A DNA stretch of 64,000 bases from Bacilli bacterium (GTDB lineage Bacteria > Bacillota_I > Bacilli_A > RFN20 > CAG-288): assembly GCA_022647725.1 (NCBI GenBank), contig JALCLG010000001.1, positions 1,342,001 to 1,406,000 on the forward strand, written 5' to 3'. A program made the translations under genes and the position numbers. The notes beneath the pieces are model-generated. The model worked only from the letters and a program-made list of their open reading frames with translations, did no database searches and was not told the origin of the DNA. Below are positions 17,791-26,952 of the stretch, in pieces. The stretch's first letter is position 1. Every line of letters starts with the position of its first letter.

Positions 17791-19143
17791 CTATTTACAA
17801 AGCGTAATCAATAGTTGAATTGATCTTTTTAATTCTTCCTGGTTAAATTGATGTGATGAATCTGGATGATCGATGCAATTACGTATATAAGTTGGAAGCG
17901 TAAAATAAATTGTCTTATTGTGGATGTATTTTTTATGGACTAATGGGTCGGATGGTGATATTTTTGATTCAATGAATTGATCACAGCTTTTAATACTGGT
18001 TAGTCCTTGCTTTCTTTGGAGATACCCAAAAAACTCAATATGATAATCATTTGAAGAGATTCCGAAAACCTCGTAATTTATTTCGGCAGATGTTATTGTC
18101 GGAAGGACACCAGGATTTTGCATACTTTTGGCAACAATTTGTCCTTTGTTATCTGTTAGGGAGATTACAAGAATATTATTCGAGTCTCGGAAAGCAGAAT
18201 CAAGAATATGTTCAGAATGGGTTGCAATCAGAATTTGCACTGTTTGCTTTCCGTCAACTGTAAATAAACCTCTGTAGTAATCAAGTATTTTTTCTTGCCA
18301 TTGAGGATGCAAACTTAGTTCTGGTTCGTCTATTAATACAATGCCGCCTGCAATTTTCCTTTGGTTTTTCAGTAATTGGGCTCCTCTAAATACAATTTGT
18401 TTTTCACCCGTACTTAAATTATCAATAGGGATTTCTTTGCCGTTTTTAGTGAATACGATCTCAATCTCATTTGCATTTGAGGTAACTATTTTACTAAATG
18501 CCAAATTCGTAAAAAAATTATTGAAGGCATTGCGAAACCTTTCTAATCTAGAACTGGCAAGAAACCCAGTAATTGGTGGACAATTCGGCTTTATTGAAAG
18601 ATCCATCCAATCAGAGTTATCTTGACTGGCAAGGTCGACAATCAGTTGCTTTACTGAGGTAAAATCATCGACATTATTATCATCAACCTTTTTTTCATCT
18701 AATTGGCTTGTTGAGGTTGCTGTTATTTTTCGAGTGTTAAAGCCTGTTTTTGCTCTTGAGTAAGAAAAACCATAGGACCTGATATCATTTGCATCATTCA
18801 TCATGCTATCGTGATTGTTATTTTCATTTGACTGGATTTCATCTTGGTGGCCATTTGCTAAATTTTTACGAATGTGGAATCCATACTTTGTACCTTGAAA
18901 GTTAAACGGGACCAAGGGGGAAACTTCGAATTCATTAGAATTGGCAGAATAGGAAATGGATTTAAAGTATTCAAAAGAACCACCTCGCAGGAAATTTGAT
19001 AATGATTCTAAAACGGTTGTTTTTCCTGCGCCATTTTCACCAGCAAAAATGATTGTGTCATAAGTTGAACCGTCTGTTTTATTAAAGCAGAGACTTAGAT
19101 TGCCTAAAATAGGATGCGAATCCCAGGATATAGTTCTAATCAT
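17791..19143 (-). CDS. ABC/RecF-type AAA ATPase, candidate defence protein
   Basis: 450 residues. Walker A GENGAGKT (35-42), ABC signature LSTGE (243-247), Walker B VLIDEP (D272, E273) and H-loop ATHSEH (H309). A charged insertion lies at about 95-165. The C-terminus (about 365-450) ends with a LPTYIRNCIDHPDS-like motif seen in stand-alone ATPases of defence islands. Ribosome site AAGGAGA precedes the ATG. It converges on the Pycsar-like operon with 57 bases between. No nuclease partner is adjacent. Function is inferred from family and context only. Confidence 0.7.
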   Translation of the reverse strand: MIRTISWDSHPILGNLSLCFNKTDGSTYDTIIFAGENGAGKTTVLESLSNFLRGGSFEYFKSISYSANSNEFEVSPLVPFNFQGTKYGFHIRKNLANGHQDEIQSNENNNHDSMMNDANDIRSYGFSYSRAKTGFNTRKITATSTSQLDEKKVDDNNVDDFTSVKQLIVDLASQDNSDWMDLSIKPNCPPITGFLASSRLERFRNAFNNFFTNLAFSKIVTSNANEIEIVFTKNGKEIPIDNLSTGEKQIVFRGAQLLKNQRKIAGGIVLIDEPELSLHPQWQEKILDYYRGLFTVDGKQTVQILIATHSEHILDSAFRDSNNILVISLTDNKGQIVAKSMQNPGVLPTITSAEINYEVFGISSNDYHIEFFGYLQRKQGLTSIKSCDQFIESKISPSDPLVHKKYIHNKTIYFTLPTYIRNCIDHPDSSHQFNQEELKRSIQLLITLCK

Positions 19144-19286
19144 AAATTTTCTCCTTTTATGTAAAGATTATATACCCCATTTGATGAGCAATGCTATTTT
19201 TAAGTCTGTAATAAAACACTGAAAATTCAGGCTTTAGCCTTAACCTATTACTGGGAATATTATTGATACAAACCCTTTCTATTTCA

Positions 19287-19295
19287 TGTTACAAT
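19287..19295 (+). promoter_or_regulatory. extended -10 giving near-leaderless mRNA
   Basis: TGTTACAAT (TGnTACAAT), with the predicted start of transcription at about 19302 and the likely start codon at 19304. There is no room for a ribosome site. Confidence 0.5.
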
Positions 19296-19303
19296 CTTTT
19301 GGT

Positions 19304-19843
19304 ATGACTTATTTCACGAGTGATCTCCATTTCGGAGACGAGCATTATCTCTTTGTCGACAATCGTCCTTTTAAGGATATCGAGGATATGGATCAGACCC
19401 TGATTCTAAATTGGCAGAAGACAGTCAAGGCTGAGGATGACATCTTTGTTGTGGGAGATCTCATCTCCCACAACAGGGTGCATGACGCTGCCTACTATCT
19501 CTCGAGGCTCCCTGGGCATCTCCATCTGATCGTCGGTAACCATGACCATACCTTTCTGGAAGATATGAATAATCATAAGTACTTTGAATCCATCGATCAG
19601 ATCAAGAAGATAAGGCTGGAGGATAAGGAGATCATCCTCTGCCATTATCCCATGGCAGAATGGGAGAACTCCATCCGTGGGTCTTATCATATCTACGGAC
19701 ACATCCATGCCTTCAGGAATGCCTCCTATCAGTATATGGCTACCTTGGATAAGGCTTATAACTGCGGATGCATGATCTGCGGGTATAAGCCGGTGACGTT
19801 CGAGGAACTAGCAGAAGACAATAAAAAGTTTAGAGATGAATAG
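19304..19843 (+). CDS. calcineurin-like metallophosphoesterase
   Basis: 179 residues from ATG 19304 (the longer frame starts at 19286, but that ATG overlaps the -10 box). The metal-binding set is complete: DLHFGD (near residue 6), VVGDL, GNHDH, CHYP and YGHIH. This is the small YfcE-like/phage-type phosphoesterase group. Substrate unknown. Monocistronic and isolated between candidate defence genes. Its higher GC suggests it is core chromosome rather than island. Confidence 0.85.
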   Translation: MTYFTSDLHFGDEHYLFVDNRPFKDIEDMDQTLILNWQKTVKAEDDIFVVGDLISHNRVHDAAYYLSRLPGHLHLIVGNHDHTFLEDMNNHKYFESIDQIKKIRLEDKEIILCHYPMAEWENSIRGSYHIYGHIHAFRNASYQYMATLDKAYNCGCMICGYKPVTFEELAEDNKKFRDE

Positions 19844-20027
19844 TTTACAAGCTCTAGATTTTTGCTTAACTACGTTCAATTTCAACCCCTTAATACTCAA
19901 GACCGGATTTGGTTTATAGTATAATCCGATTATTATCTTTTATTGTAGGCAATTTCGTTTATTCCTTTTTTCACTTGACAAGAATAATAATGAAAATTAT
20001 AATTTTATAGAAAATTTGAAATGAATT

Positions 20028-20717
20028 ATGCATGTAAGCCATTTTCAAATTACAGAGGCACTTTATTTTATGGATGATTATTGTGAACTTTGCTTTGCTG
20101 GTACGGATTCTTCCTTAAATGCCCTCATTAACTTCTTAAAAGAGCTTAAAAATAAAGATTGGACAATCGTATCTACTTCTATCGCCGGTATCGAATATCT
20201 TCAATGTAAGTATAATGGTGCTTTAGTTGACAAGGCCAGTGTTTTTTTGCATAGAGATAGTGATGATATTTTAAAGGTTGTCAACATAGTTCCAACGGTA
20301 AAAGCTGAGCTAACAATTGCTGAATATAATGCTGTGCTACGTCTCTTCGACAAAGATTTGATTCGCCCATCTGACTCATTCCTCAATCAACACAATATTA
20401 CTGTTAAAAAGGATCTCACGGGCCTTTTTAACCCATTAAATTATCTTTCTAAAGAAGCCTATGACAAATTAATAAGTTTTTCTCAAAACGCCGATCGCAC
20501 TTCTTTGCCTCCTTTTGACGAGGAAAAATGGTATGACTTTGTAATCCAAACTGTAAATGATAACATGGTAATAGATTCTGCCTCTTTATCGAGCATTATG
20601 CAGGGAAAGGAGTTCTTAGGGCAATATGTTTGGACGCCACAAGAAACTTATGAATTGTGCACAAGATATGATGATGAATCCAACTTGCTTAAATACTTTC
20701 TAAAGAGAAAAGAATAA
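20028..20717 (+). CDS. unknown protein, first gene of two-gene module
   Basis: 229 residues, AT-rich, not recognised. Mixed alpha/beta by eye, no membrane helix and no signal peptide. It is followed after five bases by a membrane-anchored protein on the same strand, a layout common to toxin-antitoxin or two-component defence modules. No catalytic motif seen. Confidence 0.6.
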   Translation: MHVSHFQITEALYFMDDYCELCFAGTDSSLNALINFLKELKNKDWTIVSTSIAGIEYLQCKYNGALVDKASVFLHRDSDDILKVVNIVPTVKAELTIAEYNAVLRLFDKDLIRPSDSFLNQHNITVKKDLTGLFNPLNYLSKEAYDKLISFSQNADRTSLPPFDEEKWYDFVIQTVNDNMVIDSASLSSIMQGKEFLGQYVWTPQETYELCTRYDDESNLLKYFLKRKE

Positions 20718-20722
20718 TAATT

Positions 20723-21220
20723 ATGGATTCACCTGCAATGCAATTGGCTTCGTTTATTGTAGAAATAATTTCCGTTATAGTTTCAATTGGTACTTTCTTG
20801 GTTTCTCTTATTGGCTTTTCTCAATATAAAAAAAGTAAAAAACTTTTATCTTTTTATACACTTAGTTCTGTTATATCCTTTTGGAACGAGACCTATGAAA
20901 AATTACTTGACATACAGAAGATGAAGACACTATCGGCAAAAGGATTCGATATTAACAAAAAATGTTCCGAAGCCTTGGCAGATATTCTTGTCAAAGAAGA
21001 AAATGTTAAAAAGCAACTTGATGCTGAAGGGCTTGACCAATTTTGTTCGGATATATCCAGCACTCTTCCATACATTTCCGAGCTTTCAAGTATAACAAAT
21101 AACCAAGAACTTGGCATTTTCGTATCCAATCGCGTGGCGAAAATGTTGATTAATATTGATATAGTTCGGTCTCAGTATCAACATAAAAAAGAAAATCAAG
21201 AACGCATGCTCTCAAAATAA
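20723..21220 (+). CDS. unknown single-TM protein, second gene of module
   Basis: 165 residues. One N-terminal membrane helix (about 9-33, FIVEIISVIVSIGTFLVSLI) then a basic stop-transfer patch (QYKKSKK) and a mostly helical cytoplasmic domain. Resembles membrane-anchored effectors in shape only. Coupled to the preceding unknown gene. Confidence 0.6.
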   Translation: MDSPAMQLASFIVEIISVIVSIGTFLVSLIGFSQYKKSKKLLSFYTLSSVISFWNETYEKLLDIQKMKTLSAKGFDINKKCSEALADILVKEENVKKQLDAEGLDQFCSDISSTLPYISELSSITNNQELGIFVSNRVAKMLINIDIVRSQYQHKKENQERMLSK

Positions 21221-21367
21221 AGCCAAGAAATTATTGTCAATCATTTTTGCTCCACTTTTTAGAATTATGTTGATCCGATTTTTGCTGTATAATGCCTAAT
21301 AATGGCAAATTTTTTGTTATTGTTTTTTCTTAGAATAAGGAGTTTTCTAATTAAAAGATGAAAAGCT

Positions 21368-21373
21368 TATAAT
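21368..21373 (+). promoter_or_regulatory. -10 box six bases before start codon
   Basis: TATAAT at 21368-21373 with ATG at 21380: the expected +1 falls on the A of the start codon, so the message is probably leaderless. Confidence 0.5.
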
Positions 21374-21379
21374 ATCATT

Positions 21380-22816
21380 ATGCAAATCACGGTAGGTGGC
21401 TGTTTTCTTCTTATCGCCTGTCTTTATCTAGGAATACGGTATCGTCATTCCTATCGTGAGCTTTTTCAGGCTTTCTTCATCTTCTCGATTCTTTCTGGAA
21501 TCCTTCTTAATCTTGGCTATGCCGGAAAAGTAGGTTCTTTTGAAATAGCCTATAACTATATTCTCTCCATAGTGATGTTCTTTGTTTCTTTGGCTGTGTT
21601 ATTTCATACTGGGTTTGATCATCGAATGCTTGGGTGGATGCTCGTATTACTAGCGGAGACCCTCGTTGGTCTTCTTTTAGCAATGAGGACAAGCTATCAA
21701 AGCATTCCTTTCCAAATGAATTGGGATCCCTACTTTGGCACAGGAACCGCTCTTCCTATCGTTGGGGTTGACTATAAGCAGTTTATTCTGATGCTAGGCC
21801 GTATCCTTCTTTTCTTTATCAATATCATGGCTTTTAAGAAGGCTTGTGACCGAACCTGGATACTGAAGGCATCCTCCCTTGCTTTTAAGATAACCTTAGG
21901 TGTCATTGGGGTTGCTGCTTTAGAGATGATCTTAGATAATGCTGCTTCTCCTACTCTTTTCAGAAACGCGATGATTACCTTCTTCGGAAACTCTGCAGCC
22001 ACTTATCAGATACCCCGTCAGTTCTTTGGCATCTATATGCCTCTCCTATCCTTCACCGAGCCTTCCGAGGCCTCCTTTGCCTATTTTCTCTTAGCTATTA
22101 ATGCGCTGTTCCAGATCTATCAAGGAAAACGGAAGACCTCCATTGCTGTTCTTCTTATTTTGGTTCTTCTCTTAGCTACCGGAGGATCACTCTCCTCGGC
22201 AGTTTATCTTGTCTTGATCCTGGTCTTAGCCTGCTTTGTCTTATGCCGTTCGGTTCCAAAAGGAATCCTGGTCCTATGTCTGTTAGGGATTCCGACCGGA
22301 ATCCTAGGCTTCCGCCTCTTTGGTTCGCGAATCGAGAATATCTTCAAGTATTTATCATCCTTTTCACAGGGAAATACGTCCTTACCTCAAGGATCTGAGA
22401 TTGTCCGGATGTTCTCTATCTATAACAACCTCACCTATTTCCTCAAATCTCCGCTCTTAGGGACTGGATTAGGGACTATCTACTCTTTCAGTGGGTTTGT
22501 GACCACGCTGACGGATATCGGACTCTTAGGCCTCTTTGTCTGGTCAGCCTGTTTGGCATCAGGCTTGGATAACCTTCATTTCCATAAAGGCAGTCTTGCC
22601 TTAGCCTTTGTCTTCTTCTTTGCTTCCTTTGCGGTCACGGGCCATATGGGTATCATGACCTATCTGGATAAGTCTTTCTTCCTCTTTGTCATCTTGGCCT
22701 CTTTAGGACGCAAAGAACAGATTCTCTTCACCTTTGAAAAATACAAGGATGCCATCCTTGCTGATATTCTGGATACCCCGGAAGGGGAGACGACTCTTAT
22801 TCGGCTCTCCAACTAA
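21380..22816 (+). CDS. polysaccharide polymerase (Wzy-like), second locus
   Basis: 478 residues with about twelve membrane segments and a periplasmic-type loop between residues about 315 and 360 (SQGNTSLPQGSEIVRM, then SPLLGTGLGT). The late GTGLG plus following helix layout is typical of O-antigen polymerase families. It overlaps the convergent GT2 gene by four bases at the ends. Likely polymerises the second glycan. The start at 21380 is supported by a -10 box 6 nt upstream. Confidence 0.7.
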   Translation: MQITVGGCFLLIACLYLGIRYRHSYRELFQAFFIFSILSGILLNLGYAGKVGSFEIAYNYILSIVMFFVSLAVLFHTGFDHRMLGWMLVLLAETLVGLLLAMRTSYQSIPFQMNWDPYFGTGTALPIVGVDYKQFILMLGRILLFFINIMAFKKACDRTWILKASSLAFKITLGVIGVAALEMILDNAASPTLFRNAMITFFGNSAATYQIPRQFFGIYMPLLSFTEPSEASFAYFLLAINALFQIYQGKRKTSIAVLLILVLLLATGGSLSSAVYLVLILVLACFVLCRSVPKGILVLCLLGIPTGILGFRLFGSRIENIFKYLSSFSQGNTSLPQGSEIVRMFSIYNNLTYFLKSPLLGTGLGTIYSFSGFVTTLTDIGLLGLFVWSACLASGLDNLHFHKGSLALAFVFFFASFAVTGHMGIMTYLDKSFFLFVILASLGRKEQILFTFEKYKDAILADILDTPEGETTLIRLSN

Positions 22817-23652
22817 GAGATTCTGGCAATTTTACGGATGACCCAGCCGATATGATAGGAGAGGGAGAGACGGAGACGGGAAAAGAATCCGAACTTTCCG
22901 TAGTTCTTGAAAAAATACTGGATTTCCCGATAAGTATCCTTGTAGCCTTTGGTCTTATATCCCTTCTTATAGATATGATTGTGATTATAGGAATAGTTGA
23001 CTAAGACGGCTTCCTGGAAGCCGTCTTTTTTAAGTTTTCTAGCTAACATAGCCTCACCGAAATAGAGGAAGGTTCCCTGATCATAGAATCCAACCTTCTG
23101 GATTGCGGAATAGCGCATGGCATCAAAGGAGGAACGGACAAAGTCGACTCTCAGGTAATCTTCATGCTTTTCACGGATAGGGGGCTTCAAATGGAATAGT
23201 TTGGTTATCCCGAGATTATCATTGCAGGCACTATGGATGGTCGGGAACTGATAATACATCTGTTTTTCTTTCCCATATTCCATCATTTTGCAGGAGACAA
23301 CGGCATAGCTTGGGTTCTTCTCTAAGAACCCGGCTAAGGCAAGGATCGTCTCTTTAGAGACATCAATATCCGAGTTGATGGAATAGACAACATCGATGTC
23401 TTTGTTTTTCAAAGAGTCAAAGCCAAGGTTGCTGCCACGGTTATAGCCTTCGTTTGTCATTGAGTAGACACAGTGAAGACTGCCAAAGCCTTCTTTTTTC
23501 TCTGCCTCTTTCAAAAGAGACACTTGTTCCGGACTGGAAAGATTGTCAACAACGACAATATCCGAAAAAACATGATAGGAGATCAGTTTCTCCGTTAAGG
23601 CAAGCACACGCTGAGAATCATTGTAATTGATAATGACGGCTGCCAGTTTCAT
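22813..23652 (-). CDS. glycosyltransferase family 2
   Basis: 279 residues. GT-A fold: AAVIINYNDSQ opening, VVVDNLSS, NEGYNRGSNLG, and a metal-binding INSDID (DxD equivalent) near residue 95. These features resemble rhamnosyltransferase-type GT2 enzymes, which would fit the nearby rml operon. Last gene of a two-gene minus-strand unit with the flippase upstream (5 bases apart). Confidence 0.85.
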   Translation of the reverse strand: MKLAAVIINYNDSQRVLALTEKLISYHVFSDIVVVDNLSSPEQVSLLKEAEKKEGFGSLHCVYSMTNEGYNRGSNLGFDSLKNKDIDVVYSINSDIDVSKETILALAGFLEKNPSYAVVSCKMMEYGKEKQMYYQFPTIHSACNDNLGITKLFHLKPPIREKHEDYLRVDFVRSSFDAMRYSAIQKVGFYDQGTFLYFGEAMLARKLKKDGFQEAVLVNYSYNHNHIYKKGYKTKGYKDTYREIQYFFKNYGKFGFFSRLRLSLSYHIGWVIRKIARIS

Positions 23653-23657
23653 TAGAA

Positions 23658-25172
23658 CTATTCCTTCTTCTTGGCTTTCTTAGAAGCCAGCTTTGACTTA
23701 AAAGCAGTCTTGTACTTAATGAACTGCGGATACAGGAAATCATCCTTGAAAAGAAGCAATAGAGTACTATAAAGCAGGACACAGACAATCACATCGATGA
23801 CCATCACCAGTTTGGCCGAATGGGAAGCTAAGACGGTACTGATGAGGTAATAGACTATTCCCATGATCAAAGCAGCATCAAAAGGCTTGATTAAGGATTT
23901 GAAGATTCGACGGATATCAATTTCTTTCCGGCAGAAGAAGAGGAAAAACACTGCCGAAAGGAATTCGGTTGCCAGGGTGGCCCAGGCAGCCCCGTTCGGA
24001 CCGATATACTTAATCATAAGATAGTTCATTGCTAAACTGACAGCAGCCACTGAAACAAGGACGATATTGACTGTCTTCATCTTCCCGTTCGGAAGATAGT
24101 AGGCCATATCCAATATTCGCGTCGTAGACACCAAAGGAATGACAAAAGCGATGATGATCATCATCGGAATGGCCGGAGCATCATCCGTTCCGAAGAACCA
24201 GGGGACAAAGACACTGGCTGTACAGACAAGTCCGACCGTTGCCGGTAAGACAAAGTCCATTGTCGCGTTAAACGTCTTATAAAGGAGCTCCTTGGCCTCT
24301 TCTTTCCTTCCGGCGGTGATGAGATAGGTATTTCTCGAGAAGACGACCGGAACGACCGCAAAGGCCACGGAATTGATGACATCCCGGATCTTGGTTGCCG
24401 ACTCGAAATAACCGACCTGAGTATTATCGTAGAGAAGACCAAGGATGGTCTTCCCGAAGGTGCTGTAAAGGGTAATGGCTAAGGCAGAGACAAAGAAGAT
24501 AGTTGAGTTCCTGATATCCTTGAAAAGGAAGACGTTCTTGAAGGTTGGTTTGTTGATGTATTTGAAGAGAGGAATGAACATGATTCCGTTGGAGAGCAGC
24601 CAGCTGATGCTCATAATGGCGACATAGGGAAGATAATCCGAGGCACTGTGGACGAAGATAAAGATGAAAGCCAGGTTCAATACCTTGATCAAGAGAGTAC
24701 GGATAGCAATGCTTTGGAATTTCTCAATGCCCTGATAAAAGAAGGTGATATCCATGGTATTGCCGATAATGAAGAGAGAAAGAAGGCAATAGGACAGGTT
24801 TTCCGAGGCATCTCCGAAAACATGACAGAAGACAAGAATGAAATAGACCAGAAGGCAGCTGACTCCCATCACCAGCTGAGCCGAGAAGATGCTCCAGAAG
24901 CGCTCGGACATCTTGGCTTTATCATCAGAGACGGAAGATATCTCTTTGGTGCCATATTCGTTGAAGCCAAACAAGGCTACCAGCATGAAGTAGGTGACAT
25001 AGGCATACTGGTAGGAGAACGTCCCAACCCCGGCTACTGTCAGTGTTCGATAAAGGTAAGGTGTCGTAATCAAAGGAATCAGGTAGATGACAAACTTCAT
25101 CAGGATATTGAAAAAGGAGCTCTTTTTCAGACTATCCCGCTGAGTCACTGTATGAGACTGGTTCTTTTCCAT
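23658..25172 (-). CDS. Wzx-type flippase (second locus)
   Basis: About 504 residues from ATG 25172 (in-frame ATG 25181 and TTG 25184 also possible). Same MOP family as the flippase at 12636, with IYLIPLITTPYLYRTLTVAGVG and ITFFYQGIEKF signatures and 12-14 helices. C-terminus basic (KSKLASKKAKKKE). A minus-strand TATAAT (25190-25185) lies 12 bases before this ATG, so the leader would be only about six bases. Works with the polymerase at 21380. Confidence 0.88.
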   Translation of the reverse strand: MEKNQSHTVTQRDSLKKSSFFNILMKFVIYLIPLITTPYLYRTLTVAGVGTFSYQYAYVTYFMLVALFGFNEYGTKEISSVSDDKAKMSERFWSIFSAQLVMGVSCLLVYFILVFCHVFGDASENLSYCLLSLFIIGNTMDITFFYQGIEKFQSIAIRTLLIKVLNLAFIFIFVHSASDYLPYVAIMSISWLLSNGIMFIPLFKYINKPTFKNVFLFKDIRNSTIFFVSALAITLYSTFGKTILGLLYDNTQVGYFESATKIRDVINSVAFAVVPVVFSRNTYLITAGRKEEAKELLYKTFNATMDFVLPATVGLVCTASVFVPWFFGTDDAPAIPMMIIIAFVIPLVSTTRILDMAYYLPNGKMKTVNIVLVSVAAVSLAMNYLMIKYIGPNGAAWATLATEFLSAVFFLFFCRKEIDIRRIFKSLIKPFDAALIMGIVYYLISTVLASHSAKLVMVIDVIVCVLLYSTLLLLFKDDFLYPQFIKYKTAFKSKLASKKAKKKE

Positions 25173-25256
25173 AAGTATCATCAAATTATACAGGCGTTTC
25201 TTGTTTAAATCAATTTTCTTTGGTGGTGATATATAATATTCAGGAATCGAGATGCT

Positions 25257-26171
25257 GTGATTAGCTCAATGAAAAATTCAAACGTTCAGAAGGTTCTTGC
25301 CAATTATCGGAATTTCGGCTTTTGCTTTGGAACAAGCTTCCTTTTCACCAAAACCCTCTTCCGCAAGAAGGAGTACAAGACCCGGCTCAAAGCCATCAAG
25401 ATCCTTGAAAAGAAATTCAGACCAATTCTTCTGAAGTATCAGGACAAGGAAGTTCCACTTTCAAATGTTGATGATTCCCAAAAAAACATCTTTGTCTTCT
25501 GGTGGACCGGGTTTGATACGGCACCCAAGATGGTTAAGGACAATGTAGAGCAGATCAAAAAGCTTTATCCGGACTATCATCTTTATTTATTGACCAAAGA
25601 CAATTATGCTGACTATGTTTCTTTAAACAGTAACATTCTTTCTTTGTTTGAAAAGGGAAAGATCTCGATTCAGACGTTCTCGGATATCCTTCGCTTTAGG
25701 CTCCTAGGACAATATGGAGGTTTCTGGTTTGATGCCACCCTACGCATCTTCAAACGTGACCCTCTTTTCGAGCAACTGCAATCCACGGGATTCTATAGCA
25801 TCAACTGTCAGTGCAAAGAGAGGGACGAGACTTGGGGCAAAGTAAACCCGGAAATGAATTACTATGTCTTCTACATGGGCTCTGTCAAAGGAAATCCTGT
25901 GATGACCATCGAAGACGAATTCTATGAAGCCTATTATCAGAAATATGACTTCTGCATTGACTACTTCATGAATGGCTACTTCATGACCCTGACCCAGCAG
26001 TATCATATTGGTAAGGACTGCCTTACTAAGGTTCCTCTTCAGGAAGGAGACCCTTTCTATCTGATGAACTGCCTTCTTAATCATCAGACACCTAAGAGAG
26101 AAGAATGCCTTAAATGCCCTCAGAAACTCAACTGGAGAATCCCTGAAGCCAACAACCTAACAATCGATTAA
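25257..26171 (+). CDS. capsular polysaccharide synthesis glycosyltransferase
   Basis: 304 residues. Matches the capsular polysaccharide synthesis/GT32-like family: FVFWWTGFDTAPKMV, FSDILRFRLLGQYGGFWFDAT (the D-x-A-T replaces a strict DxD) and a C-terminal MNYYVFYMGSVKGNP. Start is GTG 25257 or ATG 25269. TATAAT lies at 25232-25237. First of three coupled glycosyltransferase genes. Confidence 0.8.
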   Translation: MISSMKNSNVQKVLANYRNFGFCFGTSFLFTKTLFRKKEYKTRLKAIKILEKKFRPILLKYQDKEVPLSNVDDSQKNIFVFWWTGFDTAPKMVKDNVEQIKKLYPDYHLYLLTKDNYADYVSLNSNILSLFEKGKISIQTFSDILRFRLLGQYGGFWFDATLRIFKRDPLFEQLQSTGFYSINCQCKERDETWGKVNPEMNYYVFYMGSVKGNPVMTIEDEFYEAYYQKYDFCIDYFMNGYFMTLTQQYHIGKDCLTKVPLQEGDPFYLMNCLLNHQTPKREECLKCPQKLNWRIPEANNLTID

Positions 26172-26184
26172 AGACCAAGATAAA

Positions 26185-26952
26185 ATGGAAAACAAAATAC
26201 TGATTGCTGTTATCGCCCATAAGCCTTATCCAATGTCCAAGGATCCGATTTATGTTCCTGTCGAAGTCGGTGCCGCTTCCCGGACTGAACACTTCTTCCC
26301 GAATCGGGATGATCAGGGAGAGAACATCTCTTTGAAGAATCCATACTATTGTGAGCTTACCGGCCTTTACTGGACGTATAAGAACAACGATTATGATGTT
26401 TTAGGATTGGTCCATTACCGTCGCTATTTCATGAAGAACAATCTTTGTTTCTCCAAGAACCTGAAAAACATCATCTCTGAGAAGGAAATCAATAGGCTCC
26501 TTTCCAAGTATGACTTCATTCTTCCCAAGAAACGCCACTATTGGATAGAGACCAACTATTCCCACTATGCCAACGCCCATAAGCCGGAAGCATTGGATAT
26601 CGCCGGTGAAATCATTCAAAAGGACTATCCGGAATATTACCCCTCTTTTAAAAAGAGAATGGCAAAGCGGTCAGGCCATTACTTCAATATGTTCATAGCC
26701 AAAAAGGAGATTGCCAATAAATATCTGGATTGGTTGTTTGATATTCTCTTTAAGGTAGAGAAGAGAATCAACCTGGCAGACTATACCGGTTATGATCAAC
26801 GGGTTTTCGGGTTTATCTCCGAACGTCTTCTGGATGTCTTTATCGATGCTAACCATTTGACCTACCATAACCAGCGCTATGTGTTCATGGAGAAACAGAA
26901 CTGGTTCAAGAAGATTGCCGGCTTCCTCAAGAGGCATAATGCCAAGAAATGA
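26185..26952 (+). CDS. DUF4422 glycosyltransferase
   Basis: 255 residues of the DUF4422 family, usual in exopolysaccharide loci. Signatures: AVIAHKPYPM, NPYYCELTGLYWTYKN, GLVHYRRYF, and SHYANAH in the middle. Probably a galactofuranose or similar transferase; the sugar is not inferable. The next gene starts inside its last four bases (ATGA). Confidence 0.85.
   Translation: MENKILIAVIAHKPYPMSKDPIYVPVEVGAASRTEHFFPNRDDQGENISLKNPYYCELTGLYWTYKNNDYDVLGLVHYRRYFMKNNLCFSKNLKNIISEKEINRLLSKYDFILPKKRHYWIETNYSHYANAHKPEALDIAGEIIQKDYPEYYPSFKKRMAKRSGHYFNMFIAKKEIANKYLDWLFDILFKVEKRINLADYTGYDQRVFGFISERLLDVFIDANHLTYHNQRYVFMEKQNWFKKIAGFLKRHNAKK

Noticed and set aside
24648..25208. 186-codon plus-strand frame
   Set aside because: Antisense to the clearly coding flippase gene.
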